Positions 28,163-35,831 of a DNA stretch of 64,000 nt are shown piece by piece; position 1 is the stretch's first letter, and every line of letters starts with the position of its first letter. The notes under the pieces are model-generated. The model saw only the letters and a program-made list of their open reading frames with translations. It ran no database searches and was not told the origin of the DNA. A program made the translations under genes and the position numbers. Source of the stretch: Methanomassiliicoccaceae archaeon (GTDB taxonomy: Archaea; Thermoplasmatota; Thermoplasmata; Methanomassiliicoccales; Methanomethylophilaceae); the NCBI GenBank assembly GCA_003560875.1, contig PWJQ01000057.1:1-64000 (forward strand). The letters run 5' to 3'.

Positions 28163-28801
28163 TCACTTTTGCCCGTCCTCTAGGCGTTCCACCTTCTCCT
28201 TCAACAAGGTCAACTGGTCGGCCATCTCCTGCAGGGCCTCCTTCACCGGGTCGGGAAGGTCGTCGTGCTTCAACACCTCATCGATCCTCACCCCGCCCAT
28301 CTTGATGACCTTACCCGGTATGCCCACCACGGTGGAGTTGGGTGGGACGCCCTTGACGACCACCGACCCCGCGCCGATACGGGTGTTGGCTCCGATGACG
28401 ATGTCGCCGAGCACGGTGGCATTGGCGCCGATGACCACGTTCTCCTCGATGGTGGGATGCCTCTTGCCCTTCTGTGACGATACGCCGCCCAAGGTCACAC
28501 CCTGGAAGATGCACACATGGTCATTGATGACCGCCGTCTCTCCGATGACAACGCCGCTGGCGTGGTCGATGAACACATCCTCACCTATGGTGGCGCCAGG
28601 GTGGATGTCGGCGCCGGTGAGGATCCGACCCATATAGTTCAGCAAACGGGCGCGGCGATAGTTACCGCGGCGCCAATGGGCATTGCTGTGACGATGGAAA
28701 CGGATGGCGTGATAACCCTGACTGAACCATTTGGCATCCTTCTCGTCCCTGACCGCGGGATCGCGGTCCAAGACCGCTTTCAGATCGCGTTCCTTACTCA
28801 T
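28163..28801 (-). CDS. cysE: Serine O-acetyltransferase
   Basis: A 212-residue left-handed beta-helix acetyltransferase of the CysE/EpsC short type. Hexapeptide repeats cover residues about 60-175, with the catalytic His in DIHPGATIGEDVFIDHASG and the cysteine-pathway signature VGIPGKVIK. It acetylates serine to give O-acetylserine for the adjacent CysK. The ATG at 28801 overlaps the cysK stop (ATGAGTAA); upstream ATGs at 28810 and 28807 are possible. The last about 35 residues form a leucine-rich coiled coil. Confidence 0.92.
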   Translation of the reverse strand: MSKERDLKAVLDRDPAVRDEKDAKWFSQGYHAIRFHRHSNAHWRRGNYRRARLLNYMGRILTGADIHPGATIGEDVFIDHASGVVIGETAVINDHVCIFQGVTLGGVSSQKGKRHPTIEENVVIGANATVLGDIVIGANTRIGAGSVVVKGVPPNSTVVGIPGKVIKMGGVRIDEVLKHDDLPDPVKEALQEMADQLTLLKEKVERLEDGQK

Positions 28802-29714
28802 CCTCATCATCTCCGAATATACCGGTGCTCATGTAACGATCCCCGCCATCAGGAAGCACCGCCAAAACATTACCGGATCCCATCGCCTCGGCCAGGGCCA
28901 AAGCGGCGTGCACCGCGGCACCCGAGGAGGGGCCGACGAAGAGTCCCTCGTCACGGACCAATCTCCTCAGCGTTCCCCTGGCCTCCTCGAACGACACCGT
29001 GTAAACCTCATCGATGACGCTGCGGTCCAGGAGCTCAGGGATGAAATTAGCGCCGATGCCTTCGATCCTGTGCGGACCGGAGCGGCCCTCGCTTATCAAG
29101 GGGCTCTCAGCGGGCTCCACAGCCACGATGCGGACCGTGGGCTTGAAATTGCTCATCGCCCGGCCCACGCCGGTTATGGTGCCGCCGGTGCCCATACCCA
29201 TCACTATGGCGTCGACCTCAGGAAGGTCGTGGAGTATCTCCGCCGCCGTGCTGGAGTAATGGGCCAGGGCATTGGCGGGGTTCGAGAACTGGCTGGGCAT
29301 GAAGGCGTTCTGTTCTTTTACCATGTCCTCCGCCCTGCTCAGGGACCCGGCCATTCCTTCTGTGGACGGGGTGAGTACGAGCTCAGCCCCCAAGGCCTTG
29401 AGGAGTTGACGCCTCTCCCGGCTCATGGATTCGGGCATGACTATGGCCAGACGGTAACCTTTTACCGCCGCGACCATGGCCAGACCTATGCCGGTGTTGC
29501 CCGAGGTCGCCTCCACTATGAGCCCTCCGGGCGCCAGGAGTCCCCGGGCCTCGGCGTCCTCGACCATGGCGAGGGCAGCGCGGTCCTTGATGGAGCCCAT
29601 GGGGTTCATGGACTCCAGTTTGACGAATAGTTCCGCATCACCTCTGGGACGCACGCGGTTCAGACGTATCACCGGCGTTGCGCCGATGCACTTCAGCACG
29701 TTGTCCATGGGCAT
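28794..29714 (-). CDS. cysK: Cysteine synthase (O-acetylserine sulfhydrylase)
   Basis: A 306-residue fold-type II PLP enzyme. The PLP lysine lies in GSIKDRAA, the substrate loop is TSGNTGIG and the phosphate-binding loop GTGGTITG, all typical of CysK/CysM. It makes cysteine from O-acetylserine and sulfide. It begins 13 nt after the TBP gene and overlaps cysE, so the three are almost surely co-transcribed. Confidence 0.94.
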   Translation of the reverse strand: MPMDNVLKCIGATPVIRLNRVRPRGDAELFVKLESMNPMGSIKDRAALAMVEDAEARGLLAPGGLIVEATSGNTGIGLAMVAAVKGYRLAIVMPESMSRERRQLLKALGAELVLTPSTEGMAGSLSRAEDMVKEQNAFMPSQFSNPANALAHYSSTAAEILHDLPEVDAIVMGMGTGGTITGVGRAMSNFKPTVRIVAVEPAESPLISEGRSGPHRIEGIGANFIPELLDRSVIDEVYTVSFEEARGTLRRLVRDEGLFVGPSSGAAVHAALALAEAMGSGNVLAVLPDGGDRYMSTGIFGDDEDE

Positions 29715-29727
29715 TGTCGGATGGATA

Positions 29728-30276
29728 TCAGCGCATCAGACCCGCGGCGCGGAGTTCTGCGGCTATCCGGTCCACAGCCCTGACCACGTCATTGGGGACC
29801 TTGGCGCCGGTGCAGACCATCTTACCGCTGCCGAACAGGAGCACGACGACCTTGGGGTCGTCAAGACGATAGACGAGTCCCGGGAACTGTTCCGGCTCGT
29901 ACTCCACCTTCTCCAGGCCGAGGGTTATGGCCACGGTGTTGAGGTTGATCTCCTGTTCCAGATCGGAAGAGGCGACGATGTTCTGAACCTCGATGTTGGG
30001 TTCGATAGAAATGAAGATGCCGGCCTTCTCGATGTGTTTGGCGACCTTGCCGATGGCTACTTTCACATCGTCGAGACTCTTGGCACCGGTGCAAACGACC
30101 TTGCCGCTTCGGAATAGGAGTGTCGCGGTCTTGGGCTCCTTGAGCCTATATACTAATCCCGGGAATTGCTGGGGGTTGTACTCGGCTCCGTCGAGGGCAA
30201 GCTCTATCGCCCGGAGGTCGAGTTCCTGACCGAGGGACGTTGATGCTACTACGTTCTCAATTTTCATCTTTGCCAT
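29728..30276 (-). CDS. tbp: TATA-box-binding protein
   Basis: A 182-residue archaeal TBP with the two direct repeats visible: each contains ENVVASTSLGQELDL-like or QNIVASSDLEQEINL-like starts, NPQQFPGLVYRL or EPEQFPGLVYRL, and a LLFRSGKVVCTGAKS or LLFGSGKMVCTGAKV strand. It nucleates transcription at TATA boxes. It is first in a tight minus-strand array with cysK, cysE, cysS and a radical SAM gene. A GGTGA ribosome site precedes the ATG at 30276. Confidence 0.96.
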   Translation of the reverse strand: MAKMKIENVVASTSLGQELDLRAIELALDGAEYNPQQFPGLVYRLKEPKTATLLFRSGKVVCTGAKSLDDVKVAIGKVAKHIEKAGIFISIEPNIEVQNIVASSDLEQEINLNTVAITLGLEKVEYEPEQFPGLVYRLDDPKVVVLLFGSGKMVCTGAKVPNDVVRAVDRIAAELRAAGLMR

Positions 30277-30295
30277 CAGTTCACCTTTCCCGGTG

Positions 30296-30320
30296 TATTT
30301 ATAAGGGTATTTAAAAAGGT
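30296..30320 (-). promoter_or_regulatory. Promoter region of tbp
   Basis: Two TATA-like elements are present on the minus strand: TTTTTAAATA (about 30309-30318) and TTATAAATA (30296-30304). The more distant one places the start site just ahead of the GGTGA ribosome-binding site; the nearer one would give a leaderless mRNA. Confidence 0.5.
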
Positions 30321-30371
30321 TTGTTAATTCCGCATGTGTGGCTCATAATGGGCCCTTTGACGTCTTAGGGG

Positions 30372-31622
30372 TCATCGGCGCAGGCCTTGCAGGCTACGGT
30401 CCAGAAGTCTGAGGGTCCCATCCAGGCCGAGGAGCGGGTCCCGGCGTATGTTCACAGAGACCAGTCCGGGAGGGTCTATGTCCACCGCATTGAAGGCCGA
30501 ACCTGTGGCCAGGACATTGGCGGCGGTGTTGCCATCGGCGACGACCAGGTCGGCGGGACAGGAGAGCAGGTCCGTACTGGCTTCCCCGCAGCCTATCTCC
30601 TTCAGATAGTCCTCGGCGGCATCGGCACATGGACCTCCCTCGGTCAGATTGACCGCCACCGGGACCATGCCCAGATATCCGTTTAAGGTTTTCAGTATCG
30701 GAAGGGTCAATGACGGCCGCCCCTGAAGGGAGAAACTGGCACCGCGGGGCAGACCGTGATATTGGTCCAGACGGGTTATCTCCTTTCTCGCCCGCGACCT
30801 CGCCTCTTTGATCAGCGTCAATGCCGGTGACGGATCCGCTCCCAGGCGCTCACAGATGCCTTCTACCCAGGCCCGCAGCGGAGCGAATCCCAACGGGGCG
30901 CCCTGAGGGGAGCGGAAGAAGGGCGTCCCGTAGGTATCCTCATACCATCTGGCAGTGCGCAGGCAACGCTCATCATGAACGGCGACGTTCAAAGCGACCG
31001 TCCCGGAACGTTTCACCTCCTCCACGGAGCTATCGGCACCGGGGGCGCAGGTGACCTTGACGCCGCATGAGAACAGGAGCTTGCACAGGTCCTCGACGCT
31101 ATCCTCCCACCCGGTGTCGGCGACGGATATGCCCAACAGATTCACGGTCTTTCCCTCGTGCTCCCCATCGTCAGGCCTGAGGGCCTGCAGCACAGCCAGT
31201 ATGGCGGTCTCGTATCCCTCCGAGAAACTGCTGGAAGGGAGCGGACTCTCCATCGTGGCAGTGGGGATGTCCGAACTGAACCCGAACTCCTCACCTATCA
31301 ACGAGGCGCCGGGGGAGTTTATGAGACATATCAGCGACGGATTCCTGTTAAAGCTGTCGTTCCAGAGCTCCGTCATCCGGGCCTTGCATCCGGACACGTA
31401 GTCGTTGCTGTCCATATAGGTGCATGGAAGACGGGACTGGCCGAGATAGAATCGGGAGTCGTGCATCATGGGGTTGAAACCCCCGCGACGGGTCATCGCC
31501 TCCGCCAATGATGCCGGATAGTACTTGCAGCCGGTGGGGCCGTTCATGGCCGTTATGGAGCCTTTGAAGCCCTCGAAGGCCATGATGCTGCCCACGAGCC
31601 CCTCGGGGCCAAGGTCAGTCAT
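30372..31622 (-). CDS. NifK/NifE-like component of a nitrogenase-like reductase
   Basis: A 416-residue protein of the nitrogenase component 1 superfamily. The N-terminus has GFKGSITAMNGPTGCKYYP, in which Cys32 matches the first P-cluster-type ligand; Cys67, Cys79 and Cys99 are further candidates. Rossmann-like segments follow (VNLLGISVADTG, DLVVADGNTAANVLA). It is shorter than NifK (about 520). Its ATG overlaps the stop of the upstream NifH-NifD fusion (ATGACTGA), so the two are coupled and likely form one complex. I cannot place it in a named clade; a role in dinitrogen reduction is not supported by context. Confidence 0.75.
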   Translation of the reverse strand: MTDLGPEGLVGSIMAFEGFKGSITAMNGPTGCKYYPASLAEAMTRRGGFNPMMHDSRFYLGQSRLPCTYMDSNDYVSGCKARMTELWNDSFNRNPSLICLINSPGASLIGEEFGFSSDIPTATMESPLPSSSFSEGYETAILAVLQALRPDDGEHEGKTVNLLGISVADTGWEDSVEDLCKLLFSCGVKVTCAPGADSSVEEVKRSGTVALNVAVHDERCLRTARWYEDTYGTPFFRSPQGAPLGFAPLRAWVEGICERLGADPSPALTLIKEARSRARKEITRLDQYHGLPRGASFSLQGRPSLTLPILKTLNGYLGMVPVAVNLTEGGPCADAAEDYLKEIGCGEASTDLLSCPADLVVADGNTAANVLATGSAFNAVDIDPPGLVSVNIRRDPLLGLDGTLRLLDRSLQGLRR

Positions 31623-33765
31623 CCTCTTCCCTCCATCCCTCGACACGGGGAGCTTTCAGGGCCAATGCCCAGTGCCGGGCCATCTCCAAAGGTGCTAGGT
31701 GCCCGATGTCGGGGACCATGGGGATCCTCTCCTGCACCACGCCCTCACGGTCGGTGACTGGATAGGTGCTGAGAAGGATGTCCGGCGATAATCGTAATGA
31801 TTCGTTGACCACATAGTCAATCACGTAGTCCTCGAGTAACTCGATCCTCTGTGAATGACGGTTGCCGACATGATAGTCCATCAGATGGTCGGAACGGTCC
31901 ACCACCACGGCACGGCGCAGTTCGATGCCCAGGTCGTCAATGAGGTCTATCAGCCAATCGATGTCCTTGTGCATGCTGATTATGCATGCCGACCTGCCCT
32001 CCAGCTCTTTGCGCAACGGTATGAGACCGGTACGGTACTCCGTCCCAAGTTCCGCGAGCAATCGTTCCACCTCGACGCCGCCCAGCGCCGCCAGCTCCCT
32101 TACCCAGGCCTCGGTGCCCACGATGCCGGCCGTCAGGGGCCTCTCCATCACCTTCACGCCGTGTTCATCGATCAGGAAGCTAGCCAGCATCCGGGTGAAA
32201 CGGTCGGTGTTGGCCAGGATGCTGACCTTGGCCTTTTTGAAACCCTCTATGCTGGTGACATCGGTACCGCCGATGAAACGGCAGTTGACGGACATCCCCA
32301 TCCTCCCCAGGATGGACGCCAAGAAGCTCATGTTACGCTCATTGTTAGTGGCTATGGGTTTGATCCCCACCACGTTGACCATCCCCTTGACCGGTGCAAG
32401 GTCTTGATCGATGAGATGATCGGCAAGTGCCACGCAGGCATCGATCACCCCTTGCATATGATCCCCGGCGGCATTTCCGTCCTCTATCATGGGAACTATC
32501 TTGGCGTCCGGGAACTCCGCCGACATCCTACGGACGGTCTCGACGACGTCATCACCGATGATGCCCGACGGACAGGAGCTGACCACAGCGATCCTTCCAC
32601 TGACGGAGGCCGCCTTGCGGATGGCTTCCTCCAGCAGGCCCTTGGCCCCGAAGACCATGGCGGGATCGTCCATGGATGTGCAGTGGGAACTGGGTTCCAG
32701 GAATGAGGGTATGGATATGCCTTCGCGCAGATACGCCCTCCTGGCGGCGTTCTGGGCCATCTGGCATGAGAGGTGGGCGCAGCTGTCCGGAGAGTGCATC
32801 ACCGTCTGCAGGCCCTGTACGGAAAGACATGTGACCACCGCCCCGGTGAACGCACAGCCGTGCAGGACCTCATGACGGTCGACGTTCCTCGATGTGTACA
32901 CCGGCGCGGATCGGGGGCGTCCGTTCGCCACCTTGGTAGCATTGACCATGACCTCGGCCTTACCGGCCTTCTCCTTTCCGAGAACGATCCTCTCCAGATC
33001 CTCATCGCTCAGGGGTTCCGCCTCACTGACGTCCCCCTCCAACATCATTGCCGCCAGTCGGTGGAAACAATCCGTGAGCTCGGTGGCGGGGAAGGTCTCG
33101 ACAACCGTCTTACCTCTCCTCTCGCCCTCCAGGAACAGGGGCGACCGCGGTATCTCCGCAACTATGGGGAGCCCTACGGCGGTTGCGAACGCGTGTACGC
33201 GGTCACGTTCCTCCTCCTCCCCGCGGCTGTTGAATATTATGCCTCCTATGCGCAGCGGGTCGTAGTTCCGCACCCCGCGCAGGATGTTGTTTGCGGCGTA
33301 GATGGCCATGAACTCCCCGGATGTGACGATGAACACCTTTTCAGCATAGTCGTTGCGCAGTGGCACCGCGAAACCGCCACAGACCACGTCGCCGAGAACA
33401 TCGTATATGGTGACATCAGCCTCCAAACGTTCCATGCCCAGCTCATCGAGGAGATCGAAGGTTGATAGTATGCCCCTGCCCGCACAACCGACACCGGGTT
33501 CAGGACCCCCCGCCTCCACGCACATGGAGCGGCCGTAGCCCTGCGCCACCACATCGAAGAGGGACATGTCCTCCTTGCGGGTGTTGCGGATGTAATCCAT
33601 GACTGTGGGGGGCTCCCTGCCGTCCAGAAGGAGCCGGGTGGAATCGTGCTTTGGGTCGCAGCCTATCTGCAGAACCTTTAGACCACGGGCGGACATGGCC
33701 GCGGTTATGTTCGCAGATATCGTCGATTTGCCTATGCCGCCTTTACCGTATATTGCGATCCGCAT
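31615..33765 (-). CDS. NifH-NifD-like fusion of a nitrogenase-like reductase
   Basis: A 716-residue single frame. Residues 1 to about 262 are a NifH/BchL-like Fe protein: P-loop GKGGIGKST, GCDPKHDST, and both cluster cysteines, Cys94 (GVGCAGRG) and Cys129 (DVLGDVVCGGF), spaced 35 apart as in NifH. A charged linker (about 265-295) leads to a NifD-like domain with Cys304 (LHGC), Cys329 or Cys334 (DSCAHLSC) and Cys398 (SSCPSG), spaced like P-cluster ligands of NifD. The linkage of reductase and catalytic subunits in one chain is unusual. CfbC/CfbD of F430 synthesis, BchLNB and group IV Nfl proteins are relatives; the substrate is unknown. Confidence 0.82.
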   Translation of the reverse strand: MRIAIYGKGGIGKSTISANITAAMSARGLKVLQIGCDPKHDSTRLLLDGREPPTVMDYIRNTRKEDMSLFDVVAQGYGRSMCVEAGGPEPGVGCAGRGILSTFDLLDELGMERLEADVTIYDVLGDVVCGGFAVPLRNDYAEKVFIVTSGEFMAIYAANNILRGVRNYDPLRIGGIIFNSRGEEEERDRVHAFATAVGLPIVAEIPRSPLFLEGERRGKTVVETFPATELTDCFHRLAAMMLEGDVSEAEPLSDEDLERIVLGKEKAGKAEVMVNATKVANGRPRSAPVYTSRNVDRHEVLHGCAFTGAVVTCLSVQGLQTVMHSPDSCAHLSCQMAQNAARRAYLREGISIPSFLEPSSHCTSMDDPAMVFGAKGLLEEAIRKAASVSGRIAVVSSCPSGIIGDDVVETVRRMSAEFPDAKIVPMIEDGNAAGDHMQGVIDACVALADHLIDQDLAPVKGMVNVVGIKPIATNNERNMSFLASILGRMGMSVNCRFIGGTDVTSIEGFKKAKVSILANTDRFTRMLASFLIDEHGVKVMERPLTAGIVGTEAWVRELAALGGVEVERLLAELGTEYRTGLIPLRKELEGRSACIISMHKDIDWLIDLIDDLGIELRRAVVVDRSDHLMDYHVGNRHSQRIELLEDYVIDYVVNESLRLSPDILLSTYPVTDREGVVQERIPMVPDIGHLAPLEMARHWALALKAPRVEGWREEDD

Positions 33766-33778
33766 CCTATCGCTCCGT

Positions 33779-33795
33779 TTGGATTAATAATCCAA
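33779..33795. promoter_or_regulatory. Perfect 17-nt palindrome, candidate operator
   Basis: TTGGATTAATAATCCAA has 8-bp arms around one central base. It lies 14 nt upstream of the nitrogenase-like start codon and just downstream of the predicted transcription start, an ideal repressor position. It does not match the NrpR site GGAA-N6-TTCC of methanogens. Confidence 0.65.
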
Positions 33796-33819
33796 CCATT
33801 CCCCGAATCGGTGGGTTCG

Positions 33820-33828
33820 TATAAAAAA
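33820..33828 (-). promoter_or_regulatory. TATA box of the nitrogenase-like operon
   Basis: TTTTTTATA on the minus strand; predicted start site near 33798, giving a leader of about 33 nt that begins with the palindrome. Confidence 0.55.
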
Positions 33829-33861
33829 TGTGTTCAGTATCGATGACCGGATAGGAAAGTA

Positions 33862-33935
33862 TGGGGCCGGGAGGGAGATTTGAACTCCCGTCTGCGGATC
33901 TGCAGTCCGCCACATGGCCTCTATGTTACCCCGGC
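33862..33935 (-). tRNA. tRNA-Cys (anticodon GCA)
   Basis: A full cloverleaf folds on the minus strand: acceptor GCCGGGG/TCCCGGC (last pair G-U), D arm ACAT/ATGT, anticodon arm GCGGA-CTGCAGA-TCCGC with anticodon GCA, four-base variable loop, T arm GGGAG-TTCAAAT-CTCCC. CCA appears to be encoded (33864-33862). The discriminator base at 33865 is C, whereas U73 is the usual identity base for tRNA-Cys. CysRS is encoded 6 kb away. Confidence 0.92.
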
Positions 33936-33960
33936 TTCATTACTCGCTAACATGGATACC

Positions 33961-33969
33961 ATATATCTT
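33961..33969 (-). promoter_or_regulatory. TATA box of tRNA-Cys
   Basis: AAGATATAT on the minus strand, about 30 nt upstream of the tRNA 5' end. Confidence 0.6.
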
Positions 33970-34049
33970 ACTTTCGCTGACACCAGTATCCCTCAGCGGT
34001 ACTGGCGTGCGTATCAATCTTTATCAACGAACATGACGTTCGCGCCTCT

Positions 34050-34895
34050 ATGTTGCCGGGACACTGCAAGGACGTTTCCTTGCGAGAAGTGGAGCACGAA
34101 CTCACCGTCGGGGCCATCGCAGAGGGTATGAAGGGACGCAAGGCGTACACCAGGACGGATTACATGGTCCTCAGGAACGGCGATGCCCACGCGGTCATAG
34201 CTCTGCGTAAGAAGAGGGGCAAGGATCTATTCCAAGCGGTGGTCGGTCATGATGTCCTCTCACTGCCCTCCGACACGGTTTTCGTTCATGACCCGGGGTT
34301 GGACGTGATAAACCCCTCGTCACTGCTGCGTTTGGCCAACAGACATCCCGGCAAGACCGTGGTGGTGGAGGGGATGTTCAATCATCTTAATTTCGTACAT
34401 GAACTCCAAGGACTCCCCCTGCGGGTTATCGATGATGTGCCGCCCAACCCCTCCAAACTCTCGGTCTTGGCGGAGAAGGCCCTGACATCAGGATTCCTCG
34501 ATCTGCCGATAGTGCCCGAGGTCGTGGACCTGGATATCGCATCCTACATCAAGGATGTCGCCACCGAGGCGGTTATGTTCCCTTGTCGCGTATCGGGTAT
34601 AGAAGCGGACATACCGGTGTACTTCCTGGACGAGAACCCGGAACTGAGGCATGAGGTGACATTGATAGGATGCCATCTCTCCAAGAGGATATTCGAGTCA
34701 CTCTACCGTCGGGAGCCGGCCTTCATAAACGTCTGCCCTCAGGACCATGTTCCTGACGATGGAGTTCCAACCGTTATCAAATGCTGCAAGATCAAGAACG
34801 GCTTCAAGGCCGAGGGGCATCTGCGTTCAGTCCCCTGGGGGGCCACTGTGCCCGAGGTCGCCGAGGCCATCAGGTCCTTCTACCCCTCAGCGTAG
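34050..34895 (+). CDS. Conserved-looking protein of unknown function
   Basis: A 281-residue soluble alpha/beta protein that I cannot assign. It has well-conserved-looking segments (VHDPGLDVINPSSLLRL, VVVEGMFNHLNFVHE, VIDDVPPNPSKLSVLAEKAL) and a cysteine pair near the end (VIKCCKIKNGF). No signal or membrane helix. A TATA-like TTTATC near 34018 suggests a leaderless start at 34050. A dyad CCAGTA-N11-TACTGG (33983-34005) precedes that element. It ends in TAG and overlaps the opposing TPR gene by 9 bp. Confidence 0.65.
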   Translation: MLPGHCKDVSLREVEHELTVGAIAEGMKGRKAYTRTDYMVLRNGDAHAVIALRKKRGKDLFQAVVGHDVLSLPSDTVFVHDPGLDVINPSSLLRLANRHPGKTVVVEGMFNHLNFVHELQGLPLRVIDDVPPNPSKLSVLAEKALTSGFLDLPIVPEVVDLDIASYIKDVATEAVMFPCRVSGIEADIPVYFLDENPELRHEVTLIGCHLSKRIFESLYRREPAFINVCPQDHVPDDGVPTVIKCCKIKNGFKAEGHLRSVPWGATVPEVAEAIRSFYPSA

Positions 34896-35294
34896 GCCGC
34901 GACCTCGTTTCAGGGCCCGGTAACCGTCATCGGTCCTTCCCACCCTGCATAATATCTCGCCCAAGGCATACCAGGCCTCACCATCCTCCGGTTCATGCTC
35001 TAGGTGCCTCTGCAGATAGGATACCGCTTTCTCAGGATCATCATCCGCGATCTCCCTTCCTATCGGCGCCCCCCGCCTCTCATGTGCCAGGGTCGTCGCC
35101 ATCTCCTTGACGGCGGATGCCATCATCACGTCCAGGGACCTCTCGTTCAGCCAGGGGTAACGCGACGCCATCAGGTCACGGAAGGTCTGCTCCTCCACAG
35201 GGTCCAATGAGCCGTCCTCGCGGAACATCTGACGGGGGACGGAGACCCTGAGCTTGCCGTGGTTGACCTCGATATAGTGTTTTCCTTTACTCAC
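34887..35294 (-). CDS. Small protein with TPR-like repeat
   Basis: A 135-residue protein. The C-terminal third (DDDPEKAVSYLQRHLEHEPEDGEAWYALGEILCRVGRTDDGYRALKRG, about residues 84-130) reads as one and a half tetratricopeptide repeats, a protein-interaction fold. The N-terminal part is basic and unrecognised. Its start overlaps the end of the UspA gene by 4 nt, so the two are co-transcribed. Confidence 0.72.
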   Translation of the reverse strand: MSKGKHYIEVNHGKLRVSVPRQMFREDGSLDPVEEQTFRDLMASRYPWLNERSLDVMMASAVKEMATTLAHERRGAPIGREIADDDPEKAVSYLQRHLEHEPEDGEAWYALGEILCRVGRTDDGYRALKRGRGLR

Positions 35295-35704
35295 GGGACC
35301 ATCAACACCGGTTTATGGCTGTGGCGGAGCACGTATTCAGCGACGCCTCCGAACAGTACCTCGCTGATCGTGCGGCCGGTCATGCCCTTGTAACCCATCA
35401 CTATGGCATCGTACTTGGCGGACATGTCTATGATTATCTCCTTGGGGTTGCCTATCTGGATGGAGATGGCGTAATCCACAACCAAGTCCTCAAGGATCTT
35501 GATGGCGGGGGCTATCTTGCTCTCGGAATCATACTCATCTTCGGCAAGGTCACGCGGATAGTCGGCCACCTCCTCCTCGTTGAGGACCAGCAGCAGGGTC
35601 ACCGTGGCGTCCAACTCCTTTGCTATGTCGCCGATGAAACCGGCGGCGCGGAATGAGTTCTGCGAACCGTCCACGCATAATAGGAAAAGCTTGTCATCGG
35701 TCAT
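35291..35704 (-). CDS. Universal stress protein (UspA family)
   Basis: A 137-residue UspA-fold protein: LLCVDGSQNSFRAA at the start, and the nucleotide-binding GYKGMTGRTISEVLFGGVAEYVLRHSHKPVLMVP (G-2x-G-9x-G(S/T)-like) pattern at the end, suggesting an ATP-binding type although the serine after the last glycines is replaced. ATG 35704 begins exactly at the domain; the longer upstream frame is antisense to the next gene. Function in stress is family-based. Confidence 0.86.
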   Translation of the reverse strand: MTDDKLFLLCVDGSQNSFRAAGFIGDIAKELDATVTLLLVLNEEEVADYPRDLAEDEYDSESKIAPAIKILEDLVVDYAISIQIGNPKEIIIDMSAKYDAIVMGYKGMTGRTISEVLFGGVAEYVLRHSHKPVLMVP

Positions 35705-35831
35705 ATCTGGTACACCTTGAGGATTGTTCGGTTTATGTTGATGCGCCTTGATAAACATAATGGAACAATGCGACCTGAATACGATGGTTGTCTGAGAAAG
35801 ACTAATAACTCCCTCAACGTTCCGAAGGCAC

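Noticed and set aside
31855-32706. A 283-codon plus-strand frame opposite the NifH-NifD fusion
   Set aside because: His/Asp-rich composition of an antisense shadow; the minus-strand frame has clear motifs.
30372-33765. Assignment as cfbC-cfbD of coenzyme F430 synthesis
   Set aside because: A K-like second subunit and an H-D fusion do not fit the two-protein CfbCD system; left as unassigned nitrogenase-like.
33779-33795. NrpR nitrogen operator
   Set aside because: The sequence lacks GGAA-N6-TTCC; only a generic palindrome is supported.
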